A stretch of DNA of 64,000 bases from Streptomyces phaeolivaceus (GCF_009184865.1 NZ_CP045096.1:2418001-2482000); one strand, 5' to 3'. Positions 1 through 8,405 are shown, numbered from the stretch's first letter. The notes: generated by a model not told the origin, from the letters alone. Numbers and translations are program-made.

Positions 1-1
1 C

Positions 2-436
2 TCCCGCCCCGAGGTCTTCGCGCACAACGTCGAGACGGTCCCCCGGATCTTCAAGCGCATCCGCCCCGGCTTCCGCTACGAGCGCTCCCTGAAGGTCATC
101 ACCGAGGCCCGTGACTACGGTCTGGTCACGAAGTCGAACCTGATCCTCGGCATGGGCGAGACCCGCGAGGAGGTCAGCGAGGCGCTGAAGCAACTGCACG
201 ACGCCGGCTGCGAGCTGGTCACCATCACCCAGTACCTGCGTCCGAGCGTCCGCCACCACCCCGTGGAGCGCTGGGTCAAGCCGCAGGAGTTCGTCGAGCT
301 GAAGCAGGAGGCCGACGAGATCGGCTTCTCCGGTGTGATGTCCGGCCCGCTGGTCCGTTCCTCGTACCGGGCCGGCCGCCTCTACCAGATGGCCGTCGAG
401 AAGCGCGGCGCGTACGTCGCCTCGCAGGCCGTCTGA
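2..436 (+). CDS. lipA: lipoyl synthase, C-terminal part
   Basis: This is the 3' end of a gene that begins left of the window; it reads in frame from base 2 to a TGA. Lipoyl synthase is a radical-SAM enzyme that inserts two sulfurs into octanoyl groups on the E2 and H subunits of lipoate-dependent dehydrogenases. The visible 144 residues hold typical C-terminal LipA blocks: HNVETVPR near the start, then [19 protein letters not shown], the TQYLRPS stretch and [11 protein letters not shown] near the end. The CxxxCxxC radical-SAM motif and the N-terminal auxiliary cluster cysteines would lie upstream and cannot be checked. The conserved end RSSYRAG fits the auxiliary-cluster serine ligand region known in the family. 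Confidence 0.95.
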   Translation, partial: SRPEVFAHNVETVPRIFKRIRPGFRYERSLKVITEARDYGLVTKSNLILGMGETREEVSEALKQLHDAGCELVTITQYLRPSVRHHPVERWVKPQEFVELKQEADEIGFSGVMSGPLVRSSYRAGRLYQMAVEKRGAYVASQAV

Positions 437-476
437 CCCCTCCCGGCCGACCCCTCCCGGCCCCTCCCGAGCCCCG

Positions 477-530
477 GCGAACGCCTCGCGAACGCCTCAC
501 GAACGCCTCGCGAACGCCTCGCGAGCGCCT
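477..530. repeat. 11-bp tandem repeat, five copies
   Basis: Five consecutive copies of the 11-mer GCGAACGCCTC, with one G-to-A and one A-to-G change and a last copy one base short, follow the lipA stop by about 40 bp. The stretch just before it is rich in CCCCTCCCGG. The rest of the gap to 797 holds only the promoter described separately. No coding function is apparent. Confidence 0.85.
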
Positions 531-695
531 TACGCCGAATGGCACGGAGTGCCACCCGATTCGCGTGAATCTGAGCACAAGAGGCTACTCGTCGGTAATG
601 GCCGATTGACCGCGGTCCTGACCGTCCTCGCAGATGAGGGCGTCGTCAGGGCCGCGTCAGGGATTAAGTGCCGCGCATCAAGGTTTCATTGGCGT

Positions 696-724
696 TTGAC
701 CGGTCGGTCACGCCCTGGTAACAC
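696..724 (+). promoter_or_regulatory. promoter with palindromic operator over the -35 box
   Basis: A vegetative-type promoter is visible: TTGACC at 696-701, a 17-bp spacer, and TAACAC at 719-724, pointing at the small gene starting at 797. A perfect 14-bp palindrome, TGACCG-GT-CGGTCA at 697-710, overlaps the -35 box. Such GACCG-type palindromes are common TetR-family operators, so repression by steric block is plausible. No cognate regulator adjoins it. Promoter and operator are inferred from sequence only. Confidence 0.55.
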
Positions 725-796
725 CAATCAGTGACCCTGGTTTCACGCCCGGTACAGGGTCCTAGCCAGAGCAGCCATCCCGAGGGGGGACCTCCC

Positions 797-1000
797 ATGC
801 AGGCCGCACCCGTTCGTGCCACAGCGATCCCGTCGTTCACCGATGCACTCCGTGCCGTCGAGTCGCTGCTCATGAGCAGTGGTCAGCGCACCGCCCGTCG
901 CAACGCCTGGACCTCCGTCCTGGAGGACCGCCGCCGCGCCAAGGACCGCGTCGAGACCGAGCGCGTCCTCGAAGCGGCCGTCACCTCACGCACCTCGTAA
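797..1000 (+). CDS. small conserved actinomycete protein
   Basis: A 67-residue basic protein of unknown function. Start ATG 797 is chosen because GAGGGGGGA lies 6 bp upstream. Residues about 35-60 are rich in Arg, Glu and Ala (RRRAKDRVETERVLEAA) and are probably one helix; no membrane segment or signal peptide is visible. A small gene at this position after lipA is, as I recall, conserved in Streptomyces. It has its own apparent promoter about 70 bp upstream. Confidence 0.7.
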   Translation: MQAAPVRATAIPSFTDALRAVESLLMSSGQRTARRNAWTSVLEDRRRAKDRVETERVLEAAVTSRTS

Positions 1001-1161
1001 CGCACCTCGTAGCACCGCGCCCTCAACACCGCACCACGCAACCGCCGCACCACGCCGGCACCGCCGCCGCCCGGCGCCGCTTCCCCAGCGCAGCCGCCGG
1101 TCTCCGGTCCCCACCGGCACCGCCGTCGTCCCCGCTTCCCCGGACACGTAGACTTCGTGCC

Positions 1162-1863
1162 ATGGCGAGGAAGGAACCCGCAGCGGACGCTGCGAACCCC
1201 GGGCGACTCAAGCAGATCGCTCTGACGTACAAGATGACCCGCAGGGCCGACAAGAAGATCGGTCTTGTACTCGCGGCTGTCGGAATCATCACCTTCGGTG
1301 TCTTCCTCGCGATCGGTTTCTTGATCGGTCACCCCATCTATCTCGGCATCCTGGGCCTCCTGCTCGCCTTCCTCGCGACGGCGATCGTGTTCGGACGGCG
1401 GGCCGAGCGGGCCGCGTTCGGGCAGATGGAGGGCCAGCCGGGGGCCGCCGCGGCGGTCCTGGACAACGTGGGCCGTGGCTGGACCACGACGCCCGCGGTG
1501 GCGATGAACCGCAGCCAGGACGTGGTGCACCGGGCCGTCGGCAAGGCCGGCATCGTCCTGGTCGCCGAGGGCAACCCGAACCGGGTCAAGAGCCTGCTGG
1601 CCGCCGAGAAGCGGAAGATGGCCCGCATCGTGGCGGACGTCCCGGTGCACGACCTGGTCGTGGGCACCGGCGAGGGCCGGACCGAGCTGAAGAAGCTGCG
1701 CACGACGATGCTCAAGCTGCCGCGCGTGCTCTCCGGCCCCCAGGTGACCGCCACCAACGACCGGCTGCGCGCGATGGGCGACCTGATGAGCAACATGCCA
1801 CTCCCCAAGGGCCCGATGCCCAAGGGCATGCGCATGCCGAAGGGCGGCCCGAAGGCCCGCTGA
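1162..1863 (+). CDS. DUF4191 integral membrane protein
   Basis: A 233-residue protein with a basic N-terminus (MARKEPAADA, KMTRRADKK), two adjacent hydrophobic helices at about residues 33-53 and 55-75, and a soluble C-terminal part with a QDVVHRAVGKAGIVLV block. The tail is rich in Pro, Met, Gly and Lys. This is the DUF4191 layout seen beside lipA in actinobacteria; the function is unknown. The start may be leaderless: TAGACT at 1149-1154 ends 7 bp before the ATG and there is no Shine-Dalgarno sequence. Confidence 0.9.
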   Translation: MARKEPAADAANPGRLKQIALTYKMTRRADKKIGLVLAAVGIITFGVFLAIGFLIGHPIYLGILGLLLAFLATAIVFGRRAERAAFGQMEGQPGAAAAVLDNVGRGWTTTPAVAMNRSQDVVHRAVGKAGIVLVAEGNPNRVKSLLAAEKRKMARIVADVPVHDLVVGTGEGRTELKKLRTTMLKLPRVLSGPQVTATNDRLRAMGDLMSNMPLPKGPMPKGMRMPKGGPKAR

Positions 1864-1881
1864 CGCCGCGAGTACGACGAT

Positions 1882-1923
1882 GACGATGGGGGCGCCCGGA
1901 GAGATCCGGGCGCCCCCATCGTC
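1882..1923. terminator. bidirectional hairpin terminator
   Basis: A perfect 19-bp stem (1882-1900 with 1905-1923) around a GAGA loop lies between the convergent DUF4191 and RDD genes. There is no T-tract, as is usual for Streptomyces terminators. It would serve both strands. Confidence 0.85.
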
Positions 1924-1932
1924 GTAGCGACG

Positions 1933-2430
1933 CTAGATCCGCACCTCGACCGTGCGGGCCAGCCGGTCGTGCAGGCCGCGTCCGTCGCGGTCCCAGACCA
2001 GGGCGGGGATGGCGAGGCAGAGCAGGAGCGTGCGGACGACGGCGCGCCAGGGGGTGACCGTGCCGGTGCCCTCGGCGACGACACGCAGGCCGAAGAGGCG
2101 CTTGCCCGGCGTGAAGCCGACCGTGCCCAGGGTGAGGGCGTGCAGCAGGAAGAAGACGAGCAGGGCCCAGTTGCTGGTGGCCTGGTCGTAGCCGTCGGTG
2201 ATGAGGCCGTATGCGATCAACAGGCACAGGCCCCAGTCGACGGCGAGGGCCCCGAGGCGGCGGCCGGGGCGGGCGATGGAGCCGGGCCCCTCCTCCGGCA
2301 GACCGAGCTGCTCTCCCCTGTATCCGAAGTCGACTCCGGCCGCCTCCGCGGCTTCGCGGGGGCCGGAGAGCCACGATCCGAGTGCTTGCCTCTTGTCCAC
2401 GCGTCCACGGTACTGCCACCGTTCTGCCAT
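1933..2430 (-). CDS. RDD-family membrane protein
   Basis: A 165-residue protein with an N-terminal soluble part and an RDD domain from about residue 50. RPGRRLGALAVDW carries the name-giving Arg/Asp residues, a hydrophobic hairpin spans about residues 65-100, FTPGKRLFGLRVV follows, and the end has WDRDGRGLHDRLART. RDD proteins are small membrane proteins of uncertain role; some are proposed to take part in transport. It is convergent with the DUF4191 gene and divergent from glnA, so its 5' region adjoins the glnA GlnR box about 35 bp away. Confidence 0.88.
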   Translation of the reverse strand: MAERWQYRGRVDKRQALGSWLSGPREAAEAAGVDFGYRGEQLGLPEEGPGSIARPGRRLGALAVDWGLCLLIAYGLITDGYDQATSNWALLVFFLLHALTLGTVGFTPGKRLFGLRVVAEGTGTVTPWRAVVRTLLLCLAIPALVWDRDGRGLHDRLARTVEVRI

Positions 2431-2463
2431 ACGGACAGGTGGGGTGCGGGGTGGGATGTCCGG

Positions 2464-2501
2464 TTAACTTGTGCGAAACAAATGGGTCACGTACGAGAAA
2501 T
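2464..2501 (+). promoter_or_regulatory. GlnR box upstream of glnA
   Basis: The spacing fits the known GlnR a/b-site pattern: TTAAC-n6-GAAAC at 2464-2479, six bases, then GTCAC-n6-GAAAT at 2486-2501. GlnR is the OmpR-type global nitrogen regulator of actinomycetes and activates glnA when nitrogen is limiting. The box ends about 97 bp before the glnA start. The match is seen directly; GlnR control is inferred from the known motif. Confidence 0.85.
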
Positions 2502-2598
2502 CACCTGTCCCTAGTGTCGTGAAGAGCGTGTGCCACCGCACTGGCCGCACGAACGAACTACCACCCCGGCAGGAGACGTCGGGAGTAGGAGGAGCTGG

Positions 2599-4008
2599 AT
2601 GTTCCAGAACGCCGACGAGGCCAAGAAGTACATCGCGGACGAGGACGTCAAGTTCGTCGACGTCCGCTTCTGCGACCTGCCGGGTGTGATGCAGCACTTC
2701 ACGATCCCGGCGGAGGCCTTCGACCCGGCCGAGGAGCTCGCGTTCGACGGCTCCTCGATCCGAGGCTTCCAGGCCATCCACGAGTCCGACATGGCGCTGC
2801 GCGCCGACCTGTCCACCGCGCGCGTCGACCCGTTCCGCCGCGACAAGACGGTCAACATCAACTTCTTCATCCACGACCCGATCACGGGCGAGCAGTACTC
2901 CCGTGACCCGCGGAACGTGGCGAAGAAGGCGGAGGCGTACCTGGCGTCCACCGGTATCGCCGACACGGCGTACTTCGGCCCCGAGGCCGAGTTCTACGTC
3001 TTCGACAGCGTGCGTTTCGCCACCTCGGCGAACGAGTCCTTCTACCACATCGACTCCGAGGCGGGCGCCTGGAACACCGGTGCGCTGGAGGACAACCGCG
3101 GCTACAAGGTCCGCTACAAGGGCGGCTACTTCCCGACCCCGCCGGTCGACCACTTCGCCGACCTGCGTGCCGAGATCTCCCTGGAGCTGGCCAAGTCCGG
3201 CCTCCAGGTCGAGCGCCAGCACCACGAGGTGGGCACCGCCGGCCAGGCCGAGATCAACTACAAGTTCAACACGCTGCTCGCCGCGGCCGACGACCTCCAG
3301 CTCTTCAAGTACATCGTGAAGAACGTGGCCTGGCGCAACGGCAAGACCGCGACCTTCATGCCGAAGCCGATCTTCGGTGACAACGGCTCGGGCATGCACG
3401 TCCACCAGTCGCTGTGGACCGGCGGCCAGCCGCTCTTCTACGACGAGGCCGGTTACGCGGGCCTGTCGGACACCGCCCGCTTCTACATCGGCGGCATCCT
3501 CAAGCACGCCCCGTCGCTGCTGGCCTTCACCAACCCGACGGTGAACTCGTACCACCGCCTGGTGCCCGGCTTCGAGGCCCCGGTCAACCTGGTCTACTCG
3601 CAGCGCAACCGCTCCGCGGCCATGCGTATCCCGATCACGGGTTCGAACCCGAAGGCCAAGCGCGTCGAGTTCCGCGCGCCCGACTCCTCCGGCAACCCGT
3701 ACCTCGCCTTCTCGGCCCTGCTGCTCGCGGGCCTCGACGGCATCAAGAACAAGATCGAGCCGGCCGAGCCGATCGACAAGGACCTCTACGAGCTGGCCCC
3801 CGAGGAGCACGCGGGCGTCCCGCAGGTCCCGACCTCCCTCCCGGCCGTCCTCGACTCGCTGGAGCGCGACCACGAGTTCCTCCTCCAGGGCGACGTCTTC
3901 ACGCCGGACCTGATCGAGACCTGGATCGACTACAAGCGCGCCAACGAGATCGCCCCGCTGCAGCTGCGCCCGCACCCGCACGAGTTCGAGCTGTACTTCG
4001 ACGTGTGA
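2599..4008 (+). CDS. glnA: glutamine synthetase type I
   Basis: GlnA condenses glutamate and ammonia with ATP to glutamine; it is a cytoplasmic dodecamer. ATG 2599 is chosen because TAGGAGGAG lies just upstream and gives the family's usual 469 residues. Visible motifs are the N-terminal [23 protein letters not shown], the metal and glutamate site block [11 protein letters not shown], the [10 protein letters not shown] loop, and the ATP-site region NRSAAMRIP. The adenylylation site is intact: [11 protein letters not shown] puts Tyr at residue 397, the same number as in E. coli GlnA. It is therefore a GSI-beta enzyme and the expected substrate of GlnE, encoded at 50.7-53.7 kb. Expression is probably activated by GlnR through the upstream box. 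Confidence 0.98.
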   Translation: MFQNADEAKKYIADEDVKFVDVRFCDLPGVMQHFTIPAEAFDPAEELAFDGSSIRGFQAIHESDMALRADLSTARVDPFRRDKTVNINFFIHDPITGEQYSRDPRNVAKKAEAYLASTGIADTAYFGPEAEFYVFDSVRFATSANESFYHIDSEAGAWNTGALEDNRGYKVRYKGGYFPTPPVDHFADLRAEISLELAKSGLQVERQHHEVGTAGQAEINYKFNTLLAAADDLQLFKYIVKNVAWRNGKTATFMPKPIFGDNGSGMHVHQSLWTGGQPLFYDEAGYAGLSDTARFYIGGILKHAPSLLAFTNPTVNSYHRLVPGFEAPVNLVYSQRNRSAAMRIPITGSNPKAKRVEFRAPDSSGNPYLAFSALLLAGLDGIKNKIEPAEPIDKDLYELAPEEHAGVPQVPTSLPAVLDSLERDHEFLLQGDVFTPDLIETWIDYKRANEIAPLQLRPHPHEFELYFDV

Positions 4009-4023
4009 TCGACGCGTAGCCCC

Positions 4024-4074
4024 TACGACGACGGCGCCCCCGTTCCCGGTTTCCGGGACGGGGGCGCCGTCGTA
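4024..4074. terminator. glnA terminator hairpin
   Basis: A strong GC-rich hairpin begins 16 bp after the glnA stop: a GACGGCGCCCCCGT arm pairs with ACGGGGGCGCCGTC around a short TTCCCGGTTTCCGGG tip. There is no T-tract. It probably separates glnA from the small downstream gene. Confidence 0.8.
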
Positions 4075-4134
4075 TGGTTCTGGGCCGTAGGGTTCTGGCA
4101 CGACTGTTCGAGAGAGATGACGGGGGACACGGGG

Positions 4135-4389
4135 ATGCCCGAACAGGACGACGACGAGCGTGAGTTCGACATCAAGTGGGCGGACAACGCGGAGCTGAAG
4201 GAGCCCTCGGCGCGGGCCCGGATGCTGGCCGCGCGCTGGAAGGAGAACCCGCCCGCGCCCCAGCCCTTCCGCGCCGACCCCGGCCCGAGGGAGCCGCGGC
4301 GGTCCTCGTGGGTGTCGACGGTGATCGTGTTCGGGTGCGTGGCGGGTCTGATCGCGCTCATCGGATACGTCAACTATCGGTCCTCCTAA
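4135..4389 (+). CDS. small single-pass membrane protein
   Basis: An 84-residue protein with an acidic N-terminus (MPEQDDDEREFDIKW) and one C-terminal transmembrane helix at about residues 60-78 followed by NYRSS, suggesting a tail-anchored or N-in topology. ATG 4135 is preferred because GGGGGA lies 7 bp upstream; the in-frame ATG at 4117 has no well-spaced ribosome site. The function is unknown. The next gene starts 11 bp after its stop, so the two are probably co-transcribed. Confidence 0.75.
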   Translation: MPEQDDDEREFDIKWADNAELKEPSARARMLAARWKENPPAPQPFRADPGPREPRRSSWVSTVIVFGCVAGLIALIGYVNYRSS

Positions 4390-4400
4390 CGGGGTCGGGC

Positions 4401-5831
4401 ATGCGCCAGGATCTCCGGGGCGGAGGCGAGGCCGCCCTGCGGCTCGTGCGGGGCGGGGAACTGCGGGACTCGGTCGATGCCACCGCTCCCGGCGCCTGGC
4501 TCGACCTGGACGCGGGCACGCGCTGCTGGGTGGGCCGGGACCTGCTGCCGACGCGGGACGAGGTCGAGGGCCGACGCACCTGGCTCGGCGTCCTGGCGCG
4601 CCGGGCGGAACCGACCGAGGCACGGCTCGCACTCGCCCTGTGCCACCACGACGGCCGGGTGCGTGAGGCGGCGCTGCGGCCCGCCACGGCATATCCGGAT
4701 CTGTTGCCGCTGCTCGTCGTCCGCGCCGCCGACTGGGCCGGACCTGTGCGGGAGCGTGCACGCTCCCTGCTGCGTGCGGCGCTCGACCCAAGCGCGGCGG
4801 TCGTCCTAGCCCCGCTGATCCTGCTCGTCGGCCGCCGCGACCGGGGCGCCTTCGCCGTCGGTCTGCTCGCCGAGGTGCTCCGCCCGGCCCCGCTGGAGCG
4901 GCTCGCGCCCCTGTTCACTGCCCCGGATCCCGCCGTCCGCCGCTTCGCCTACCGGCTGGCGATCGAGCAGCGGCTCCTGTCCCCCGCCGGGCTCGCCGGC
5001 GCCGCCGCCCGGGACGGCGACGTCGTCGTCCAGGACCTGTGTGCGGACGCCGCGCTGGCCGCCGTACCGGAGGAATCATTCGACGACGTCCTCGGCCCCC
5101 TCCTCGGCGCCCGCAGCCCCCGCGCACGCTCCGCCGGGGTCACCGCGCTGCGGCGGGCCGGGCGGCCGGAGGGCGCGGTGGCATTCCTGGGCGACCGGTC
5201 CGCGCTGGTACGGGCCTGCGCCCGGTATGTCGTACGGCGGTACGGGACCGATCCGGCGCCGCTGTACCGGGCCTGGTGCGCGGCGCCGGACGATTCGGCG
5301 CTGCGGCCGGGGCACGTCATCGGGCTCGCCGAGTGCGGGAATCGGGCGGACGCCGGGCTGCTGTGGCCGCTTCTTGCCCATCCGGCACCCGGCGTACGGG
5401 CCCGTGCCGTGGCGGCCCTGCGGCTGCTGGACGTGTCCGATGTACGGCGGCTGCGGCCCCTGATCGACGATCCCGGACCCGGGGTCGTCCGGGAGACGAC
5501 CGTCGCGCTGTTGCCGTCGGCGGAACGGCTGCCCGAGGAGTGGCTGACGGAACGGCTGAGGGCCGAGCGGCCACGGCACGCGCGGGTGGCCGCCTTCCGC
5601 TTGCTGGAGGCTCGCGGTGGAGTCGTGGGGCTGCGGGCGGCCGTCGCGCTACTGGACGACTCGGACGACAGGCTGCGGACCTGGGCCGGGCAGTCCGTGC
5701 AGGGGTGGCGTCCGTCGGCGGAGGGGCGGCTCGGGGACCCAGAGGTGGGCGAGTTGCTCGATCGCGGCCGCCGCCTGTTCAGCGACCCCGTCCTGCGGCT
5801 GCGGAAGCGGGAGGCCGGGCTCGGCGCCTGA
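4401..5831 (+). CDS. HEAT-repeat protein
   Basis: A 476-residue soluble protein built of repeating helical pairs with Arg/Ala/Leu periodicity, such as DGRVREAAL, AGPVRERARSLL, DPAVRRFAYRLA, SPRARSAGVTAL, APGVRARAVAALRLL and DDRLRTWAGQSV. This spacing of about 30-40 residues is typical of HEAT/PBS-lyase repeats, which act as protein-binding scaffolds. No catalytic motif or membrane segment is visible. The preceding small membrane-protein gene ends 11 bp upstream, suggesting an operon and possibly a membrane-associated scaffold (inference). The partner is unknown. Confidence 0.8.
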   Translation: MRQDLRGGGEAALRLVRGGELRDSVDATAPGAWLDLDAGTRCWVGRDLLPTRDEVEGRRTWLGVLARRAEPTEARLALALCHHDGRVREAALRPATAYPDLLPLLVVRAADWAGPVRERARSLLRAALDPSAAVVLAPLILLVGRRDRGAFAVGLLAEVLRPAPLERLAPLFTAPDPAVRRFAYRLAIEQRLLSPAGLAGAAARDGDVVVQDLCADAALAAVPEESFDDVLGPLLGARSPRARSAGVTALRRAGRPEGAVAFLGDRSALVRACARYVVRRYGTDPAPLYRAWCAAPDDSALRPGHVIGLAECGNRADAGLLWPLLAHPAPGVRARAVAALRLLDVSDVRRLRPLIDDPGPGVVRETTVALLPSAERLPEEWLTERLRAERPRHARVAAFRLLEARGGVVGLRAAVALLDDSDDRLRTWAGQSVQGWRPSAEGRLGDPEVGELLDRGRRLFSDPVLRLRKREAGLGA

Positions 5832-5909
5832 GCGAGCAGGCGGCGACACCCGGGTCGAGCGAGCGGGCAGCCACGCCCGGGTCGACCGAGCAGGGGCCAC
5901 GCCCGGGTC
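5830..5909. repeat. 27-bp imperfect tandem repeat, three copies
   Basis: Three units of 27, 27 and 26 bp share a GAGCGAGC start and a CCCGGGTC end, directly at the stop codon of the HEAT-repeat gene. The last copy differs most. From 5910 to the tnpB element at about 6090 nothing else is recognised. Confidence 0.8.
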
Positions 5910-6260
5910 CTACGGATCCGCGGAGAGTCATTTGCCCTGATGGGGGCCGATCGCGACCGGTTCATGGGAACCCTCGGGCGCACAAGGGAAGCGGGCGAAC
6001 TGCTGCCTGCGTGTGGGGTGGACCGATGCTCGGGTTCCGGTCGGGATCGAACGGGACGGGTACGGCTACCGGGACTCATTCGCAGTGCTCCGGCCTTCAG
6101 GCCGGGGGTGAAGCGGATCCGATGACGGTGACGCGGAGCGTCGCGGCACTGCTCCGGCGCAGCCGGACGCTGTGGTGGGTGGGGGCGGGAGAGTCAGGGT
6201 GATGATTCGTTCACCTGCGCTCTCTGGTGACGCGTGCGCGATCTGCCTAGTGTGATCGTC

Positions 6261-7482
6261 ATGCATCTCCGGTACGCGTTCAGGCTCTACCCGGATGTCG
6301 GTCAGCGCACCGCGCTGGCCAGGGCGTTCGGGTGCGCCCGTGTCGTGTTCAACGACGCGGTGCGAGCCCCGGGGATGCCCGCCGGGCCGGGCAGCCGTTC
6401 CCGGCGGCCGGAGGCTGTCGAGGAGGCTGGTCACCGAGGCGAAACGGACAGCGGAACGGTCCTGGCTGGGTGAGGTCTCCGCCGTCGTCCTCCAGCAGTC
6501 CCTGCGGGACGCCGAGGCCGCCTACCGCAACTTCTTCGCCTCCCTCAAAGGAGCCCGCAAGGGACCGAAGGTCGGCTCGCCCCGCTTCAAGTCCCGTAAG
6601 GACGCCCGGCAGTCGATCCGGTTCACCGCCAATGCCCGCCGGAACATCACCGACCGGGGACGGCTGAACCTGCCGAAGACCGGCACGGTGAAGGTGAAAC
6701 GGTCCCGCACCCTGCCCGTCACCCCCACCTCGGTCACCGTCGTGATGGACGCGGCCGGCCGGTATTTCGCCTCCTTCGTCATCGACACCGACCCCGCCGC
6801 CGACGCCGCCCGGATGCCCGAGTCCGACGGGACCATCGGCATCGACCTGGGCCTGACACATTTCGCCGTCCTGTCCGACGGCACAAAGATCGGCTCCCCG
6901 AGGTTTCCGCGCCGGGCGGAGAAGAAGCTCAAGAGGGTCCGGAAAGAGCTGTGCCGCAAACAGAAGGGAACGAAGAACCGGGCCAAAGCGCGCCTGAAGG
7001 TCGCCCGCGCCCATGCCCAGGTCGCCGACGCACGCCGTGAGTTCCACCACCGGCTCTCCACGAGGCTGATCTCCGAAAACCAAGGGATCGCCGTGGAGGA
7101 CCTCTCGGTGGCGGGGCTGGCACGCACCAGGCTGGCCAAGTCCGTGCACGACGCCGGCTGGTCGGCGTTCATCGGCATGCTGAAGTACAAGGCGGCACGG
7201 TACGGCCGCACCCTGGTCACGATCGGCCGGTTCACGCCGACCTCCCAGACCTGCTCCACCTGCGGCGCCGTGGACGGGCCCAAACCCCTCGATGTCCGGG
7301 AGTGGACGTGTGTCGCCTGCGGCGCGGTCCACGACCGGGACGTGAACGCCGCGATCAACGTGAAGACGTCCGCCGGACTGGCGGTGACGGCCTGCGGAGC
7401 GCCGGTAAGACCAGGAGCGATCCCGGCACAGCGCGAAGAAACAGGAAGCCACGGATTCCCGACCGGAAACCGTGCCGCGTAG
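6261..7482 (+). pseudogene. tnpB: frameshifted TnpB RNA-guided nuclease
   Basis: TnpB is the Cas12 ancestor that cuts DNA using an RNA from its own 3' end. The frame opens at ATG 6261 (MHLRYAFRLYPDVGQ), shifts by one base near 6368, and shifts again near 6415, after which it is open to 7482. Both shifts look like single-base losses; the second reads GGAGGCTG where GGAGGCCTG would keep frame. Restoring two bases gives 407 residues, a normal TnpB length. The C-terminal part is intact, with RuvC residues GIDLG, AVEDLS and DRDVNAAIN and the zinc ribbon CSTC...CVAC. A candidate leaderless promoter, TAGTGT, ends 7 bp before the ATG. It is probably inactive unless the shifts are assembly errors. Confidence 0.8.
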
Positions 7483-7545
7483 CGGCACAGCAGCAAGTCG
7501 AGAAGGCCAGAATCCTCGGGCTTCAGCCCGAGGTGCAAGTCGATC
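7400..7545 (+). ncRNA. candidate omega-RNA at the tnpB 3' end
   Basis: In characterised IS605-type elements the guide RNA overlaps the 3' end of tnpB and runs to the right end, with the guide taken from flanking DNA. Here the last about 80 bp of tnpB plus 50 bp of downstream sequence, ending in the 7514-7533 hairpin, occupy that place. Boundaries are not visible from sequence alone, and the RNA is assigned by position only. Confidence 0.3.
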
Positions 7546-7630
7546 GTGGCTGGTCTCCCGGCGGCGGGTTCGGGCCGCAACTGCTGTGCTCGGTCATCGG
7601 GTTCCGGCGTCGGGGCGGGGGACGGGCGCG

Positions 7631-7891
7631 GTGGGGGAGACGGCACTCGGCTCGGGGTCGTCCATCTACAAGCGTGGGACGTTCTATCCGTTCGCGCCGC
7701 TGGCGGGTGGCGGGTGGCGGGTGGCGGGCGGCGGGCGGCGGGCGGCGGGCGGCGGGTGGCGGGTGGCGGGTGGCGGGTGGCGGCGGGACAACGCGCCGGA
7801 GCTACGGGTCCGGGCCGCGCTCGGGGACGATCTGCGGATCGAGCCCGAGCTGAGCCGGTGGTTCCCGATCTGGGGTGCCCCGGGGCTGTGA
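7631..7891 (+). CDS. hypothetical protein with heptad Gly-rich repeat
   Basis: This is an unrecognised reading frame of about 86 residues from GTG 7631. It has very high G/C at third positions on both sides of an internal repeat. Outside the repeat it reads SSIYKRGTFYPFAPLA and then LRVRAALGDDLRIEPELSRW before ending in FPIWGAPGL. The middle is GGGWRVA/GGGRRAA units encoded by a 7-bp DNA repeat. The start is uncertain, and the sequence could be the 3' remnant of a longer gene cut by the tnpB element just upstream. No function can be assigned. Confidence 0.4.
   Translation: MGETALGSGSSIYKRGTFYPFAPLAGGGWRVAGGGRRAAGGGWRVAGGGWRRDNAPELRVRAALGDDLRIEPELSRWFPIWGAPGL
7701..7784. repeat. 7-bp G-rich tandem repeat in a 4-4-4 pattern
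   Basis: Twelve heptamers run without interruption: four TGGCGGG, four CGGCGGG, then four TGGCGGG (the last ends in C). Because 7 is not a multiple of 3, every three units give a 7-residue protein repeat. The G-runs could form G-quadruplexes on the plus strand. Confidence 0.9.
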
Positions 7892-7910
7892 CCGACCCCG
7901 GGACGCCCTT

Positions 7911-7965
7911 GCTCGTCGCTCGTTACTCGTTGCTTGTTGCTCGTCGCTCGTTACTTGTTGCTCTT
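7911..7965. repeat. 28-bp direct duplication at a gene end
   Basis: Two near-identical copies of a sequence starting GCTCGTCGCTCGTTAC lie at 7911-7938 and 7939-7965. The right copy contains the last codons and TAA stop of the minus-strand gene at 7951-8244; the left copy duplicates this gene end beyond the stop. Replication slippage is the simplest origin. Confidence 0.8.
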
Positions 7966-8244
7966 GTCGCGGTCCTGCCGACGGGTCTCGGAAGGACGTT
8001 CGCGGCGGTAGCGGCGCTCCCACTTCGCCTGCTGGTCACGGCGATCGCGGTACGCGCGGTAGGAGGCGGGCTGGGCCGAGCCGCCGCTCGCCGGGGAACC
8101 CGACGAGGAAGTCGCCGAGCCTCCCCCCGTGCGGCCGTAACGGACGTACAGGTAGAGCAGGGCGACCGCGGCCAGCCAGAGGACTTGGTTGGAGAAACCC
8201 ATGACGACCAGAACCGCGGTCGCCGAGAGGATCAAGGTGCCCAT
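7951..8244 (-). CDS. small membrane protein with basic tail
   Basis: A 97-residue protein. ATG 8244 is chosen because GAGGAG lies 7 bp upstream and the protein then begins with MGTLILSATAV. Two hydrophobic segments (about residues 2-18 and 20-35, the latter LWLAAVALLYLYVRYG) are followed by a Gly/Ser-rich linker. A highly basic C-terminal part has RAYRDRRDQQAKWERRYRRER. The topology suggests a membrane anchor with a cytoplasmic, nucleic-acid-like basic tail. The function is unknown. It is divergent from the APH-like gene across about 160 bp with no distinct motif. Confidence 0.75.
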   Translation of the reverse strand: MGTLILSATAVLVVMGFSNQVLWLAAVALLYLYVRYGRTGGGSATSSSGSPASGGSAQPASYRAYRDRRDQQAKWERRYRRERPSETRRQDRDKSNK

Positions 8245-8405
8245 GACGGGACTCCTCGGGGCGTGGCGTGGGTGATGATGCGAGGAAGAGTAGCCCCGGG
8301 GCCGGAAAGTGACCCCCGTCCTGCGTGAGTCCGGTGTCCGAGGACTCCCCCGCGTCTGTCCAGGATGCTCGTGTGACGGGTGCGGGGGCATCTCATTTAT
8401 CGGGG

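Larger units (their letters stand above)
6090..7545 (+). mobile_element. IS200/IS605-type element, tnpB only (IS1341-like)
   Basis: The element holds a tnpB reading region without tnpA, bounded by hairpins typical of this superfamily. On the left CCGGCCT-TC-AGGCCGG lies at 6090-6105; on the right CCTCGGGC-TTCA-GCCCGAGG, allowing overlap in the loop, lies at 7514-7533. IS605-family elements have subterminal hairpins rather than inverted repeats and make no target duplication, so the exact ends are uncertain by tens of bases. Without TnpA it would need a partner in trans to move. Confidence 0.7.

Noticed and set aside
2464..4791. A 775-codon open frame antisense to glnA and beyond.
   Set aside because: It spans glnA, a terminator hairpin and the next genes; no real gene would cover all these signals.
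7701..7784. Possible CRISPR-like array.
   Set aside because: Units are 7 bp without spacers; it is a simple tandem repeat. The same applies to the arrays at 477, 15704 and 40271.
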